A stretch of DNA of 64,000 nucleotides, from positions 165,117 to 229,116 of the forward strand of contig NZ_VOIQ01000007.1 of the NCBI RefSeq assembly GCF_010470675.1, in the 5' to 3' direction. Source of the DNA: Desulfovibrio sp. JC010 (lineage in GTDB: Bacteria; Desulfobacterota; Desulfovibrionia; Desulfovibrionales; Desulfovibrionaceae). Positions within the stretch are counted from its first letter, which is position 1. Every line of letters starts with the position of its first letter. Below the pieces are notes generated by a model that worked only from the letters and a program-made list of their open reading frames with translations, was not told the origin of the DNA and did no database searches. Both the position numbers and the translations under genes were made by a program. Shown in pieces: positions 56,594 to 64,000 of the stretch.

Positions 56594-58753
56594 ATGCAGG
56601 ACGCTAAGAATCTTAAAGAATACAGAAAAGAGATCAGGGAATCCCTTGATAATGATTTTTTGAGAACAGCAATGGACAACTTCGCTGTTGCCTACCGCGG
56701 CAGCCGTGCCAATGCGTTCAAAGACATGGACGAAAAAGCGCTCATCGCTGAAATTGCAGATGCCAAAGACGCTTCCGCCCAGAGACTGGATGAGCTTTTC
56801 GCCAAGTTCAAGGAAGAAGCCGAAAAACGCGGCGCAGTGGTTCATCTTGCAAAGGATGCAAAAGAAGCCAATGAAATCATCGGCCGCATCGCTGTGGAAG
56901 AAAATTGTAAGACCATTGTTAAATCCAAGTCCATGACTGCGGAAGAGACCCTGCTCAACCATCACCTTGAAGATGATCTCAACCTTAAGGTTGTTGAAAC
57001 CGACCTTGGTGAGTGGATCATCCAGATGCGTAAGGAAGGTCCTTCGCACATGGTTATGCCTGCGATTCATCTTTCCCGCCATCAGGTCAGCGATCTTTTC
57101 TCCGAAGTGACCGGCCAGAAGCAGGGCGATGACGTTCAGGCTCTGGTTAAGGTTGCACGTCGCGAGCTTCGTCAGGCATTTGTTGATGCCGACATGGGTA
57201 TTTCCGGCGGTAACTTTGCTATCGCTGAAACCGGTTCCATCGGTCTGGTTACCAACGAAGGTAACGCCCGTCTGGCTACCACCCTGCCCAGAGTTCATGT
57301 AGCTCTCATGGGTCTTGATAAACTGACCCCCAAACTTCATGACGCTCTGCGTGTGATCAAGGCTCTGCCCCGTAACGCAACCGGGCAGGCCATCACCTCT
57401 TATGTTACCTGGATCACCGGGTCCAACGAGTGTGCTGCGGCTGAGGATGACAGGAAGAAAGTGCACTTCGTGTTTTTGGACAATGGAAGACGCGCTCTCG
57501 CAAAGGACCCGGTGTTCTCTCAGGTTCACCGCTGCGTACGCTGTGGCGCTTGCGCCAACGTTTGTCCTGTCTACCGTATGGTCGGCGGCCACAAGATGGG
57601 CCATATCTATATCGGGGCTATCGGCCTCATCCTTACCTACTTCTACCACGGTACCGACAAGGCCAAGAACCTTGTTCAAAACTGCATTAACTGTGGAGCA
57701 TGTAAGGAAATCTGCGCAGGCGGAATCGACCTGCCCGGCCTGATCAAAGACATTCAGGCCCGCATTCTGGAAGAAGAAGGACATCCCATGTACTCCTCCT
57801 TCCTCGCGAAAATGATGAAGAACCGCAAGCTTTTCCACAAGTTCCTGCGCATCGCCAAGACTGCCCAGAAGCCTGTGAAAGCTAAAGACGGCTTCCTGCG
57901 TCACCTGCCCATGATGTTTGCCCCGGATCACGACTTTCGCGCACTGCCCACAGTGGCTGAAGTTCCGTTCCGTGACATGTGGGCCAAGGTCAAGCCGGCC
58001 AAGCCTGCGGAAACCAAGTACAAAGTTGCCATGTTCTCCGGTTGTGTACAGGACTTCGTATATCCCGAACAGTCCGTAGCCACCGTTGAGTCCATGAAGA
58101 ACAAAGGCATCGACATGGAATACCCCATGGATCAGTCCTGCTGTGGTCTGCCCCTGCAGATGATGGGCGAAGTGGACGGTGCTAAAGAAGTGGCTCTTCA
58201 GAACATGAGAGCATACGAAGGTGTGGATTGCGATTATATCATCACCATGTGTGCTTCCTGCGCTTCCCACCTGAAGCACAACTACGTGAAGATGCTCGGA
58301 CAGGATCCCAAGTACGCTATGCGTGTGAAGGCATTCGCCGATAAGGTCATCGACTACAGCTCTTTCATGAATGATGTGCTCGGCGTTGAAAAAGAAGACT
58401 TCCTTGATTCCGCCGGTGACGCGGTAACCTACCACGCTCCCTGCCACCTCTGCCGTGGTCTGGACGTGAAAGAAGCTCCCCGCGCCCTGATGGAAAAAGC
58501 AGGACTTGATTACAAGGAAAGTGCTGAAGAAGAAGTCTGTTGCGGATTCGGCGGAACCTACTCTGTGAAGTTCCCCAAAATCTCCGAACAGCTTCTGGAG
58601 AAAAAGCTCAACAACGCTAAAGAATCCGGTGCCAAGGTGCTTCTCACCGACTGCCCCGGTTGCGTAATGCAGATTCGCGGCGGTGCAAAACGTAAAGGTT
58701 TCGACCTTGAAGTTAAGCACATCGCTGAATACATGGCTGACCGCAGAAAATAA
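56594..58753 (+). CDS. LutB-LutA-type fusion: LUD, ferredoxin and CCG domains
   Basis: A 719-residue L-lactate dehydrogenase subunit. Residues about 1-300 are a LutB-type LUD domain (KSKSMTAEETLLN; GGNFAIAETGSIGLVTNEGNAR). Two [4Fe-4S] motifs follow at about 314-324 (CVRCGACANVC) and 364-374 (CINCGACKEIC). The C-terminal part (about 460-719) is a LutA-like pair of CCG domains with FSGCVQD, SCCGLPLQMMGE, and EVCCGFGGTYSVKFP. In Bacillus and Shewanella LutA and LutB are separate proteins, so this is a natural fusion. It would take electrons from L-lactate and pass them towards menaquinone or another carrier. It is coupled to the LutC gene, which ends two bases upstream. Confidence 0.92.
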   Translation: MQDAKNLKEYRKEIRESLDNDFLRTAMDNFAVAYRGSRANAFKDMDEKALIAEIADAKDASAQRLDELFAKFKEEAEKRGAVVHLAKDAKEANEIIGRIAVEENCKTIVKSKSMTAEETLLNHHLEDDLNLKVVETDLGEWIIQMRKEGPSHMVMPAIHLSRHQVSDLFSEVTGQKQGDDVQALVKVARRELRQAFVDADMGISGGNFAIAETGSIGLVTNEGNARLATTLPRVHVALMGLDKLTPKLHDALRVIKALPRNATGQAITSYVTWITGSNECAAAEDDRKKVHFVFLDNGRRALAKDPVFSQVHRCVRCGACANVCPVYRMVGGHKMGHIYIGAIGLILTYFYHGTDKAKNLVQNCINCGACKEICAGGIDLPGLIKDIQARILEEEGHPMYSSFLAKMMKNRKLFHKFLRIAKTAQKPVKAKDGFLRHLPMMFAPDHDFRALPTVAEVPFRDMWAKVKPAKPAETKYKVAMFSGCVQDFVYPEQSVATVESMKNKGIDMEYPMDQSCCGLPLQMMGEVDGAKEVALQNMRAYEGVDCDYIITMCASCASHLKHNYVKMLGQDPKYAMRVKAFADKVIDYSSFMNDVLGVEKEDFLDSAGDAVTYHAPCHLCRGLDVKEAPRALMEKAGLDYKESAEEEVCCGFGGTYSVKFPKISEQLLEKKLNNAKESGAKVLLTDCPGCVMQIRGGAKRKGFDLEVKHIAEYMADRRK

Positions 58754-58767
58754 ACATGACACACGCT

Positions 58768-58804
58768 CACTGTCCGCGACTATGTTTGCCGGTCGCGGAC
58801 AGTG
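58768..58804 (+). other. Intergenic hairpin after the LutBA gene
   Basis: CACTGTCCGCGAC (58768-58780) pairs perfectly with 58792-58804, 11-base loop, no T-run. It lies 14 bases after the stop and is followed 85 bases on by a real terminator. Confidence 0.75.
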
Positions 58805-58888
58805 GTTTAAGCTGCGGCATGTAATAATGCCTCCAAACCCGGTACCTTCACCTCGCAACTGAAAACACCGGTTACAGGCCGCGCACTT

Positions 58889-58930
58889 AAGGCTTTTCCA
58901 TTCGCTCGCCCGATGGAAAAGCCTTTTTTG
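58889..58930 (+). terminator. Intrinsic terminator of the lactate cluster
   Basis: A 13-base perfect stem (58889-58901 with 58913-58925), 11-base loop, then a T-run of six. It is the first clear terminator after por, so the nine-gene run por to LutBA may be one long transcript. Confidence 0.9.
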
Positions 58931-58995
58931 TGTCTATTGTGTTAAACATTCATGAGTGCATGTTTTATAATTGATTTTGATAACGGTATGAGCAT

Positions 58996-59022
58996 TAACT
59001 TTTATTGTTTTGTTTCCGATAA
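58996..59022 (+). promoter_or_regulatory. Sigma-28 (FliA) promoter of the first tandem chemoreceptor
   Basis: TAACTTTT (58996-59003), then exactly 11 bases, then TCCGATAA (59015-59022). This matches the enterobacterial FliA consensus TAAAGTTT-N11-GCCGATAA at 13 of 16 positions. The chemoreceptor ATG is 105 bases downstream. With the terminator and hairpin above it accounts for the 373-base gap. Confidence 0.75.
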
Positions 59023-59126
59023 ATATGTACTGTGACAATTAAGTTGTGAGAAATGTACCTTTTGTCGCACTGGCGTGTCCTTTTTGTTTAATTTTTATAG
59101 ATTGTTATGAAGTTTTGGAGAGAGAA

Positions 59127-60929
59127 ATGTTAAAAAATTTGTCTATTGGCGGGCGTTTTGTTCTGCTGCTCGCTTCAGTTCTGGTTTTTTTGATTATCTG
59201 CGGGGCCATGTTCCTGACTGAGATTCGTCAGGTTGAAAATATAGGCCTTACTGAAATTGAAAGCGTTATGCTGAAAGGGCAGAAGGATAAGATTGAGGTT
59301 GCCACCCGCGCTGCGGCAGAATCTCTGGGTGCACAGCTCAGGAATGTTGATGGTGAAGAAGCTAAAGTTGATTTCATACGTAAATCCATTGATGGCTTCA
59401 GGTTTGAAAATGATAAATCCGGTTATTTTTTTGTATATAAAGGAACCACTGTTGTTGCCCTGCCGCCTAAGAAGTCTTTGCAGGGTAAGGATCTCAGCGG
59501 AGCAAAGGATAAAAACGGTGTTTACTTTGTAAAGGATCTTTCCAGTGCTGCCAGACAGGGCGGGTTTGTAGAATATATTTTTGATAAGCCGGGCAAAGGA
59601 CTTCAGCCCAAACTTGCTTACGCGACCATGATTCCCGGCACTGACATGTGGATCGGTACCGGGGTCTATATCGATAATATTGAAGCGGAAAAACTGCGTG
59701 TCAGAACCGTTATTGATGACGCCGTTGTAGCTGATACAACCAAGATTGTGCTAATCATGCTGGCACTGCTTCTTTTTGCACTTACCCCGCTTTGCATTGT
59801 TATTGTCCGTTCCATCGTTGGGCCAGTTAAGGATGCAACAGATGCTGCAGTGAACGTTTCAGAAGGTGATCTGAAAATTACCCTCAATCCCACCGGACGC
59901 AGTGAGATTTCCACCCTGCAGCGGGCAATTAACACCATGACCACCACCCTTGATGAGAACCTGACCGACATCAAGCGCAAGGAAGCTGAATCCGCAGAGC
60001 AGGCCCGTGTGGCCCAGAAAATGGCTGCCGAGGCTGAAGAAGCCCGCAAAGAAGCTGAAGGTGCCAAGCGCGAAGGTATGCTTGCTGCCGCAAACAAGCT
60101 TGAAACCGTGCTCAATAATATCGTTAAGATTTCCCGCGATGTAGAAAGTTCCACCAATGAAATCATGAACGGCAGTGAATTCCAGAAGCAGCGTATCACT
60201 GAGACCGCAACCGCCATGGAAGAGATGAACGCCACTGTTCTGGAAGTTGCGCGCAATGCAACTGAAACCAATGAAGACACTGAGCAGACCCGAGATAAAG
60301 CCTCCGAAGGGCAGGGTGTAGTACAGGGGACAATCGAGTCCATGGTCGGTATTCAGGACCAGACTAATGAACTTGAAAGGCTTATGGATCAGCTCAATAC
60401 CCAGTCCATTGAGATCGGTAATGTCATGGGCGTGATTAATGATATTGCTGACCAGACTAACCTGCTGGCCTTGAACGCAGCTATCGAGGCAGCCCGTGCC
60501 GGTGAAGCCGGACGTGGATTCGCGGTTGTAGCTGACGAAGTCCGCAAGCTTGCTGAAAAGACCATCGGGGCTACCGATGAAGTTGATAAATCCATCTCCT
60601 CCATCCAGGGGCTGGCCAAACAGAATATCGAAGGTATGCACAACGCCGTGGAATCTATTGGCGGAGCTACTGAGCATTCCCGTGCTTCAGGTGAGGTTCT
60701 GGCTGAGATCGTGACTCTGGCCGCGAACGCAGCCGGGCAGGTGCAGTCTATTGCCACCGCAGCGGAAGAGCAGTCCGCCACCTCTGATGAGATCAACCGC
60801 AGCATCTCCGAAATTGATTCCATGACCGAGGAAAATACCCGTAACAGCATGCGTGCCGCTGAGGCAGCAACTGAGCTCTCCCGTGAAGTTGATGCGCTGG
60901 TAGCACTTGTTGAAGAACTCAGAAGTTAG
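59127..60929 (+). CDS. Methyl-accepting chemotaxis protein with sCache sensor, copy 1
   Basis: A 600-residue chemoreceptor. Two transmembrane segments (about 12-31 and 208-232) enclose a small Cache domain with [26 protein letters not shown] and [17 protein letters not shown], of the type that binds small organic acids. HAMP follows, a coiled signalling domain with [19 protein letters not shown], and the tip at about 435-465 ([21 protein letters not shown]). The C-terminus has no pentapeptide tether. I start at ATG 59127 with GGAGAGAG upstream; the frame extends to 59046. It is a close paralogue of the receptor at 61624. A sigma-28 promoter lies upstream. Confidence 0.95.
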   Translation: MLKNLSIGGRFVLLLASVLVFLIICGAMFLTEIRQVENIGLTEIESVMLKGQKDKIEVATRAAAESLGAQLRNVDGEEAKVDFIRKSIDGFRFENDKSGYFFVYKGTTVVALPPKKSLQGKDLSGAKDKNGVYFVKDLSSAARQGGFVEYIFDKPGKGLQPKLAYATMIPGTDMWIGTGVYIDNIEAEKLRVRTVIDDAVVADTTKIVLIMLALLLFALTPLCIVIVRSIVGPVKDATDAAVNVSEGDLKITLNPTGRSEISTLQRAINTMTTTLDENLTDIKRKEAESAEQARVAQKMAAEAEEARKEAEGAKREGMLAAANKLETVLNNIVKISRDVESSTNEIMNGSEFQKQRITETATAMEEMNATVLEVARNATETNEDTEQTRDKASEGQGVVQGTIESMVGIQDQTNELERLMDQLNTQSIEIGNVMGVINDIADQTNLLALNAAIEAARAGEAGRGFAVVADEVRKLAEKTIGATDEVDKSISSIQGLAKQNIEGMHNAVESIGGATEHSRASGEVLAEIVTLAANAAGQVQSIATAAEEQSATSDEINRSISEIDSMTEENTRNSMRAAEAATELSREVDALVALVEELRS

Positions 60930-60930
60930 C

Positions 60931-60967
60931 AGACTGTTGAAAAATTATTTTGAACAGTCTGAATTTT
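60931..60967 (+). terminator. Probable terminator of chemoreceptor copy 1
   Basis: AGACTGTT (60931-60938) pairs with AACAGTCT (60953-60960), A/T-rich inner part, then GAATTTTT. Confidence 0.6.
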
Positions 60968-61064
60968 TAGTGCTTGTGGAGCCTGCTAAAATAGGCTCTA
61001 ATGCTCTCTCCAAATATCGAATCCATTGTCCTGTTCTTCATATGCACTACGGAACGGAGGAAAA

Positions 61065-61367
61065 ATGATTAAACATATTGTATGGTGGACCCTTAAAGAG
61101 GAAGCCGCCGGCGGAACTGCGGCAGAGAACGGGCTTAAGATTAAAGAAATGATCGAAGCCCTGAATGGCAAAATTGACGAACTCAACCATGTTGAAATCA
61201 GTCTGGATGTATTTGAAGCCCCTGAAGGATGCAGCCTCGTGCTTTATTCTGAATTCGACAGCAAGGAAGATCTGCAGGCTTATGCTGTTCATCCCCTGCA
61301 TCAGGAATGCGTTGCATTCATCAAGCAGGTGGTCTCTTCCCGTCACGCAATTGATTACGTGATCTAG
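61065..61367 (+). CDS. Dabb (stress-responsive A/B barrel) domain protein
   Basis: A 100-residue protein, a single Dabb domain (PF07876): MIKHIVWWTLKEEAAG at the start, CSLVLYSEFDSKEDLQAYAVHPLHQECVAFIKQV, then a final strand DYVI. These proteins form dimeric ferredoxin-like barrels; their function in bacteria is mostly unknown. GGAGG precedes the ATG by six bases. The gene is alone between two terminators, and separates two paralogous chemoreceptors. Confidence 0.92.
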   Translation: MIKHIVWWTLKEEAAGGTAAENGLKIKEMIEALNGKIDELNHVEISLDVFEAPEGCSLVLYSEFDSKEDLQAYAVHPLHQECVAFIKQVVSSRHAIDYVI

Positions 61368-61388
61368 TAATAGCAAAATATGCTTTAA

Positions 61389-61421
61389 AAGGCCGGAGAC
61401 GCAAGTCTTCGGCCTTTTTTA
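61389..61421 (+). terminator. Intrinsic terminator of the Dabb gene
   Basis: A 12-base stem (61389-61400 with 61405-61416, one G-U) closes a GCAA tetraloop, and T-rich sequence follows. Confidence 0.94.
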
Positions 61422-61623
61422 TTGCTGGTGTTTTGAAGGGTAATGCTTATATTTATTAAAGGAGATACATTCATTTGTATGAAAAATACAGCGATGAATG
61501 TTTTTGTTTGTGTTATTTTTTTATAAAAATAACGCTAAAAACTTTGAATTTCTCCACCAAAGATGTATAAATTAACTAAGGCTGGAAATATTGTTTCCAA
61601 ATCCGCAAACAAGGGGAGGGCCT

Positions 61624-63435
61624 ATGTTGAAGAATCTATCGATAGGCGCACGTTTTTTCCTGCTGTTGGCTTTGATGGTAATTTTTTTGGTTGTAACCGG
61701 TGCGTTCTTTATGGGTGCAATCCGGGACATCACTGCTTACGGGGTCAGCAGTACTGAAGAAATAATGTTTCAGGACCAGAAAGATAAGGTCAAGGTCGCG
61801 ACCCGGAGCATGGCCTTATCCATTGGTGAAGAAATCAAGCATTTCAAGGACCCTGAAGAGCGGCTCCAATTCATTCGTGAAGCCCTTGATCCTGTCCGTT
61901 TTGAAAAGGACGGTTCCGGATATTTCTTTGTATACAAGGGAACTGTGAATATGGTCATGCCGCCCAAGAAGTCCTTGCAGGGCAAGGATCTTGGCGGACT
62001 TAAGGATAAGAACGGTCTGCTCTTAATCCGGGAACTTGACAAGGTTGCCCATTCCGGCGGCGGGTATGTGAAGTACTTCTTTGAAAAGCCCGGAGCCGGG
62101 GTTCAACCCAAGATCAGTTACGCCATGATGATTCCCGGAACAGACATGTGGATCGGTACGGGTGTTTATATCGATAATATTGAAGTGGAAACCGGGAAGA
62201 TGGGCGATGCCATGCGTGAAAGTGCCAACGGCTTTACCATGAAGATTGTTCTTGGGGCCGGTGCTGTCCTGCTGCTGATCGTACTTCCGCTGTCCATTTA
62301 TCTGATTCGTTCCATTGTTAATCCTCTTGTTGAATCCACCGAGGCCGCTACCGAGGTTGCCGAAGGTAATCTTGATGTTTCCCTTAATCCTGACGGGCGC
62401 AATGAAATTAGCACTTTGCAGGAAGCTTTGAATACCATGGTCGGAACCCTGTCCGCTAACCTTGAAAGCATCAAGGCCAAGGAAGTCGAGGCACAGGAAC
62501 AGGCCCGTATTGCTGAAGATGCTGCCGCAGAGGCTCGCGAAGCCCAGATCAGGGCCGAAGGTGCCAAGAAGGAAGGCATGCTTGCCGCCGCCGAGAGGCT
62601 GCAGGAAGTGGTTGAGCGTGTATCAAGCATTACTGCCGAGGTTTCCAGCAATGCCGAGGAAATCCAGCGCGGAAGTGAATTCCAGAAGCAGCGTGTAACT
62701 GAAACCGCTACCGCCATGGAAGAAATGAACGTGACTGTTCTTGAAGTTGCCAAGAATGCCACTGAGACCAATGAAAGCTCCGCGCAGTCCATGGATAAGG
62801 CCCGCGAGGGGGCAAGGCTGGTGCAGGATGTGATTGTTGCCATGGGCAATATTCAGGAACGTACTGCCAACCTGAAGGAATCCATGGAGCATTTGGATGC
62901 GCAGGCTGTGGATATCGGTAATGTGCTGGGCGTGATCAATGATATTGCTGACCAGACCAACCTGCTGGCCCTGAATGCGGCCATTGAGGCAGCCCGTGCC
63001 GGAGATGCCGGACGCGGATTCGCTGTGGTCGCTGATGAGGTCCGCAAGCTTGCTGAAAAGACCATCGGTGCCACCGAGGAAGTTGACCAGAGTATCGGCT
63101 CCATTCAGAAGCTGACCCGTGAAAACGTCAAGGGTATGGATTCCACTGTGGATGCTGTGGAAAAAGCCACTGAGTTGTCGCGCTCCTCCGGTGAAATGCT
63201 GGATGAAATTGTCGAACTGGCCGGTAGCTCCGCTGATCAGGTGCGTTCGATCGCAACTGCCGCTGAAGAGCAGTCCGCAACCTCGGATGAAATCAACCGC
63301 AGTGTCGGTGAGATTGATTCCATGACCGAAGAGAACGCGCATAACAGTCAGATGGCCGCAGAAGGAACCCGCTCGCTTTCAGCCGAGGTTGAGGAACTTC
63401 TTAATCTGGTTGAAGAATTGCGAAGTGAAGAGTAA
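61624..63435 (+). CDS. Methyl-accepting chemotaxis protein with sCache sensor, copy 2
   Basis: A 603-residue paralogue of copy 1 with the same order: transmembrane segments at about 12-32 and 210-235, small Cache domain ([42 protein letters not shown]), HAMP, and a tip around 440-465 ([21 protein letters not shown]). The two proteins are very similar from the tip to the C-terminus and less so in the ligand domain, as expected after duplication and divergence of specificity. The ATG at 61624 has GGGAGGG upstream. No clear sigma-28 element was found. The HPt gene follows after 56 bases. Confidence 0.95.
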   Translation: MLKNLSIGARFFLLLALMVIFLVVTGAFFMGAIRDITAYGVSSTEEIMFQDQKDKVKVATRSMALSIGEEIKHFKDPEERLQFIREALDPVRFEKDGSGYFFVYKGTVNMVMPPKKSLQGKDLGGLKDKNGLLLIRELDKVAHSGGGYVKYFFEKPGAGVQPKISYAMMIPGTDMWIGTGVYIDNIEVETGKMGDAMRESANGFTMKIVLGAGAVLLLIVLPLSIYLIRSIVNPLVESTEAATEVAEGNLDVSLNPDGRNEISTLQEALNTMVGTLSANLESIKAKEVEAQEQARIAEDAAAEAREAQIRAEGAKKEGMLAAAERLQEVVERVSSITAEVSSNAEEIQRGSEFQKQRVTETATAMEEMNVTVLEVAKNATETNESSAQSMDKAREGARLVQDVIVAMGNIQERTANLKESMEHLDAQAVDIGNVLGVINDIADQTNLLALNAAIEAARAGDAGRGFAVVADEVRKLAEKTIGATEEVDQSIGSIQKLTRENVKGMDSTVDAVEKATELSRSSGEMLDEIVELAGSSADQVRSIATAAEEQSATSDEINRSVGEIDSMTEENAHNSQMAAEGTRSLSAEVEELLNLVEELRSEE

Positions 63436-63491
63436 TGTGTAGCGCAAGGGCGGGATTATCCGTCCTTGCGGAATTATTGCTTGGAGGCTTC

Positions 63492-63830
63492 ATGGAATCT
63501 GAACTCATTGAGATCGTTGAAAAACATCTGCGCGAGATAGCCGGTGTCCCTGCTGAACAGATGGGCAGTTTTTTGAAAGATACTTCCGTCCATCTGAGGG
63601 ATACCATGGACAGCCTTGATGAAGCCATTGATGAAGGTGAGTTTGAAACCGTGGTTACCAGTGCCCATATGTTAAAAGGCAGTCTTGTGAATCTGGGATT
63701 GGAAGAACTCAGCATGGTTGCCGGCAATATTGAAACAGCAGCTTCCAGTACTTCTCCCCTGTACTTGAGTTGCTATTATATGCGATTGCGGCGGGAGCTT
63801 TTGCCCCTGCTTGAATATGCGGATAAATAA
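63492..63830 (+). CDS. HPt domain protein
   Basis: A 112-residue histidine phosphotransfer protein. The phosphorylated histidine is H59 in SAHMLKGSLVNLGL; the helices around it are typical of HPt. GGAGG precedes the ATG at 63492. It follows the chemoreceptor closely and is likely co-transcribed. It could pass phosphate to or from a hybrid kinase, such as the one at 39391, but the partner is unknown. Confidence 0.92.
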   Translation: MESELIEIVEKHLREIAGVPAEQMGSFLKDTSVHLRDTMDSLDEAIDEGEFETVVTSAHMLKGSLVNLGLEELSMVAGNIETAASSTSPLYLSCYYMRLRRELLPLLEYADK

Positions 63831-63834
63831 TTAA

Positions 63835-63906
63835 AAATCCCGGAGCAACCGCTCCGGGATTTCAGATTGCTGACAAAGTCCTCGCCTTTTGGTGAGGACT
63901 TTTTTA
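63835..63906 (+). terminator. Two hairpins ending the chemoreceptor/HPt transcript
   Basis: A 12-base perfect stem (63835-63846 with 63851-63862) without T-run is followed by a second, 11-base stem (63876-63886 with 63891-63901) with a T-rich tail. The second one is a standard terminator; it might also be part of the left end of the insertion sequence next to it. Confidence 0.8.
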
Positions 63907-63916
63907 TATTGTTTGC

Positions 63917-64000
63917 ATGTTAAAAAAGCCTGAGCAAAAGCAAGTCACTGTTGAGTTGGTTACGATTGAAGAATTGGTTCCTGAGAACCATTTACTTCGA
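63917..64000 (+). mobile_element. Start of an IS1182-type transposase (right edge truncated)
   Basis: The last 84 bases encode 28 codons, MLKKPEQKQ then VTVELVTIEELVPENHLLR. The phrase IEELVPENHLLR near the N-terminus is typical of IS1182-family transposases. The element continues beyond the window, so intactness and inverted repeats cannot be judged. No clear Shine-Dalgarno is present, as is usual for transposases. Confidence 0.65.

Noticed and set aside
56588..58858. 756-codon - strand frame opposite the LutBA fusion
   Set aside because: Antisense shadow; the + strand has Fe-S and CCG motifs and a coupled start.
61441..61623. Sigma-28 promoter before chemoreceptor copy 2
   Set aside because: A TAAAAACT is present but no acceptable -10 element follows at the required distance.

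Overview
The window reads as a chromosomal segment of a marine, flagellated, sulfate-reducing bacterium of the Desulfovibrio group (most like Desulfovibrionaceae such as Maridesulfovibrio). The direct evidence is the C-terminus of DsrC at the left edge, a complete lactate-to-acetate oxidation cluster in the order I remember for Desulfovibrio vulgaris (sensor kinase, sigma-54 activator, por, lactate permease, two lactate dehydrogenase systems, pta, ackA), and a late flagellar/export cluster. This assignment rests on gene content and order from memory; no database search was run.

Layout. 1-5.3 kb: housekeeping genes on the + strand (dsrC end, rpmE, a DUF1385 membrane protein, prfA, prmC, lpxC), broken up by terminators and a family of intergenic palindromic repeats. 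5.3-15.6 kb: a sensory and metabolic block. A PEP mutase/isocitrate lyase-family enzyme and a solute-binding lipoprotein/histidine kinase pair lie on the - strand. Divergent from them are a molybdopterin oxidoreductase and a second solute-binding protein/kinase pair. 15.6-18.9 kb: tRNA-Ala(GGC), an AT-richer yaaA and a chemoreceptor.

18.9-28.7 kb: a - strand flagellar operon read fliR-flhB-flhA-flhF-flhG-fliA-cheY-fliL, followed by three poorly characterised genes; one looks FliK-like and one DUF2802-like. 28.8-39.2 kb: mixed genes, namely an M23 peptidase, ttcA, a DUF4340 protein, rpoZ-dnaJ-moaC, a standalone PocR domain, a CoA-disulfide-reductase-like enzyme, an orphan receiver, lipoproteins and a small ORF.

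39.4-58.8 kb: the lactate region. A hybrid kinase with a fused solute-binding sensor domain and its overlapping sigma-54 activator precede a promoter region with an inverted repeat, a -24/-12 element and a leader hairpin. Then come por, lactate permease, a D-lactate-dehydrogenase-type flavoprotein plus Fe-S subunit, pta, ackA, a LutC-like protein and a LutB-LutA-like fusion. Together they import lactate, oxidise it to pyruvate, convert pyruvate to acetyl-CoA and conserve energy as ATP with acetate release. Long perfect hairpins, mostly without U-tracts, sit after por, the permease, the Fe-S subunit, ackA and the LutBA fusion. Three hairpins that present GUGGAAG in the loop precede the LutC start.

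58.9-64 kb: two paralogous chemoreceptors (the first behind a good sigma-28 promoter) with a Dabb-domain gene between them, an HPt-domain protein, and at the right edge the first 28 codons of what looks like an IS1182-type transposase.
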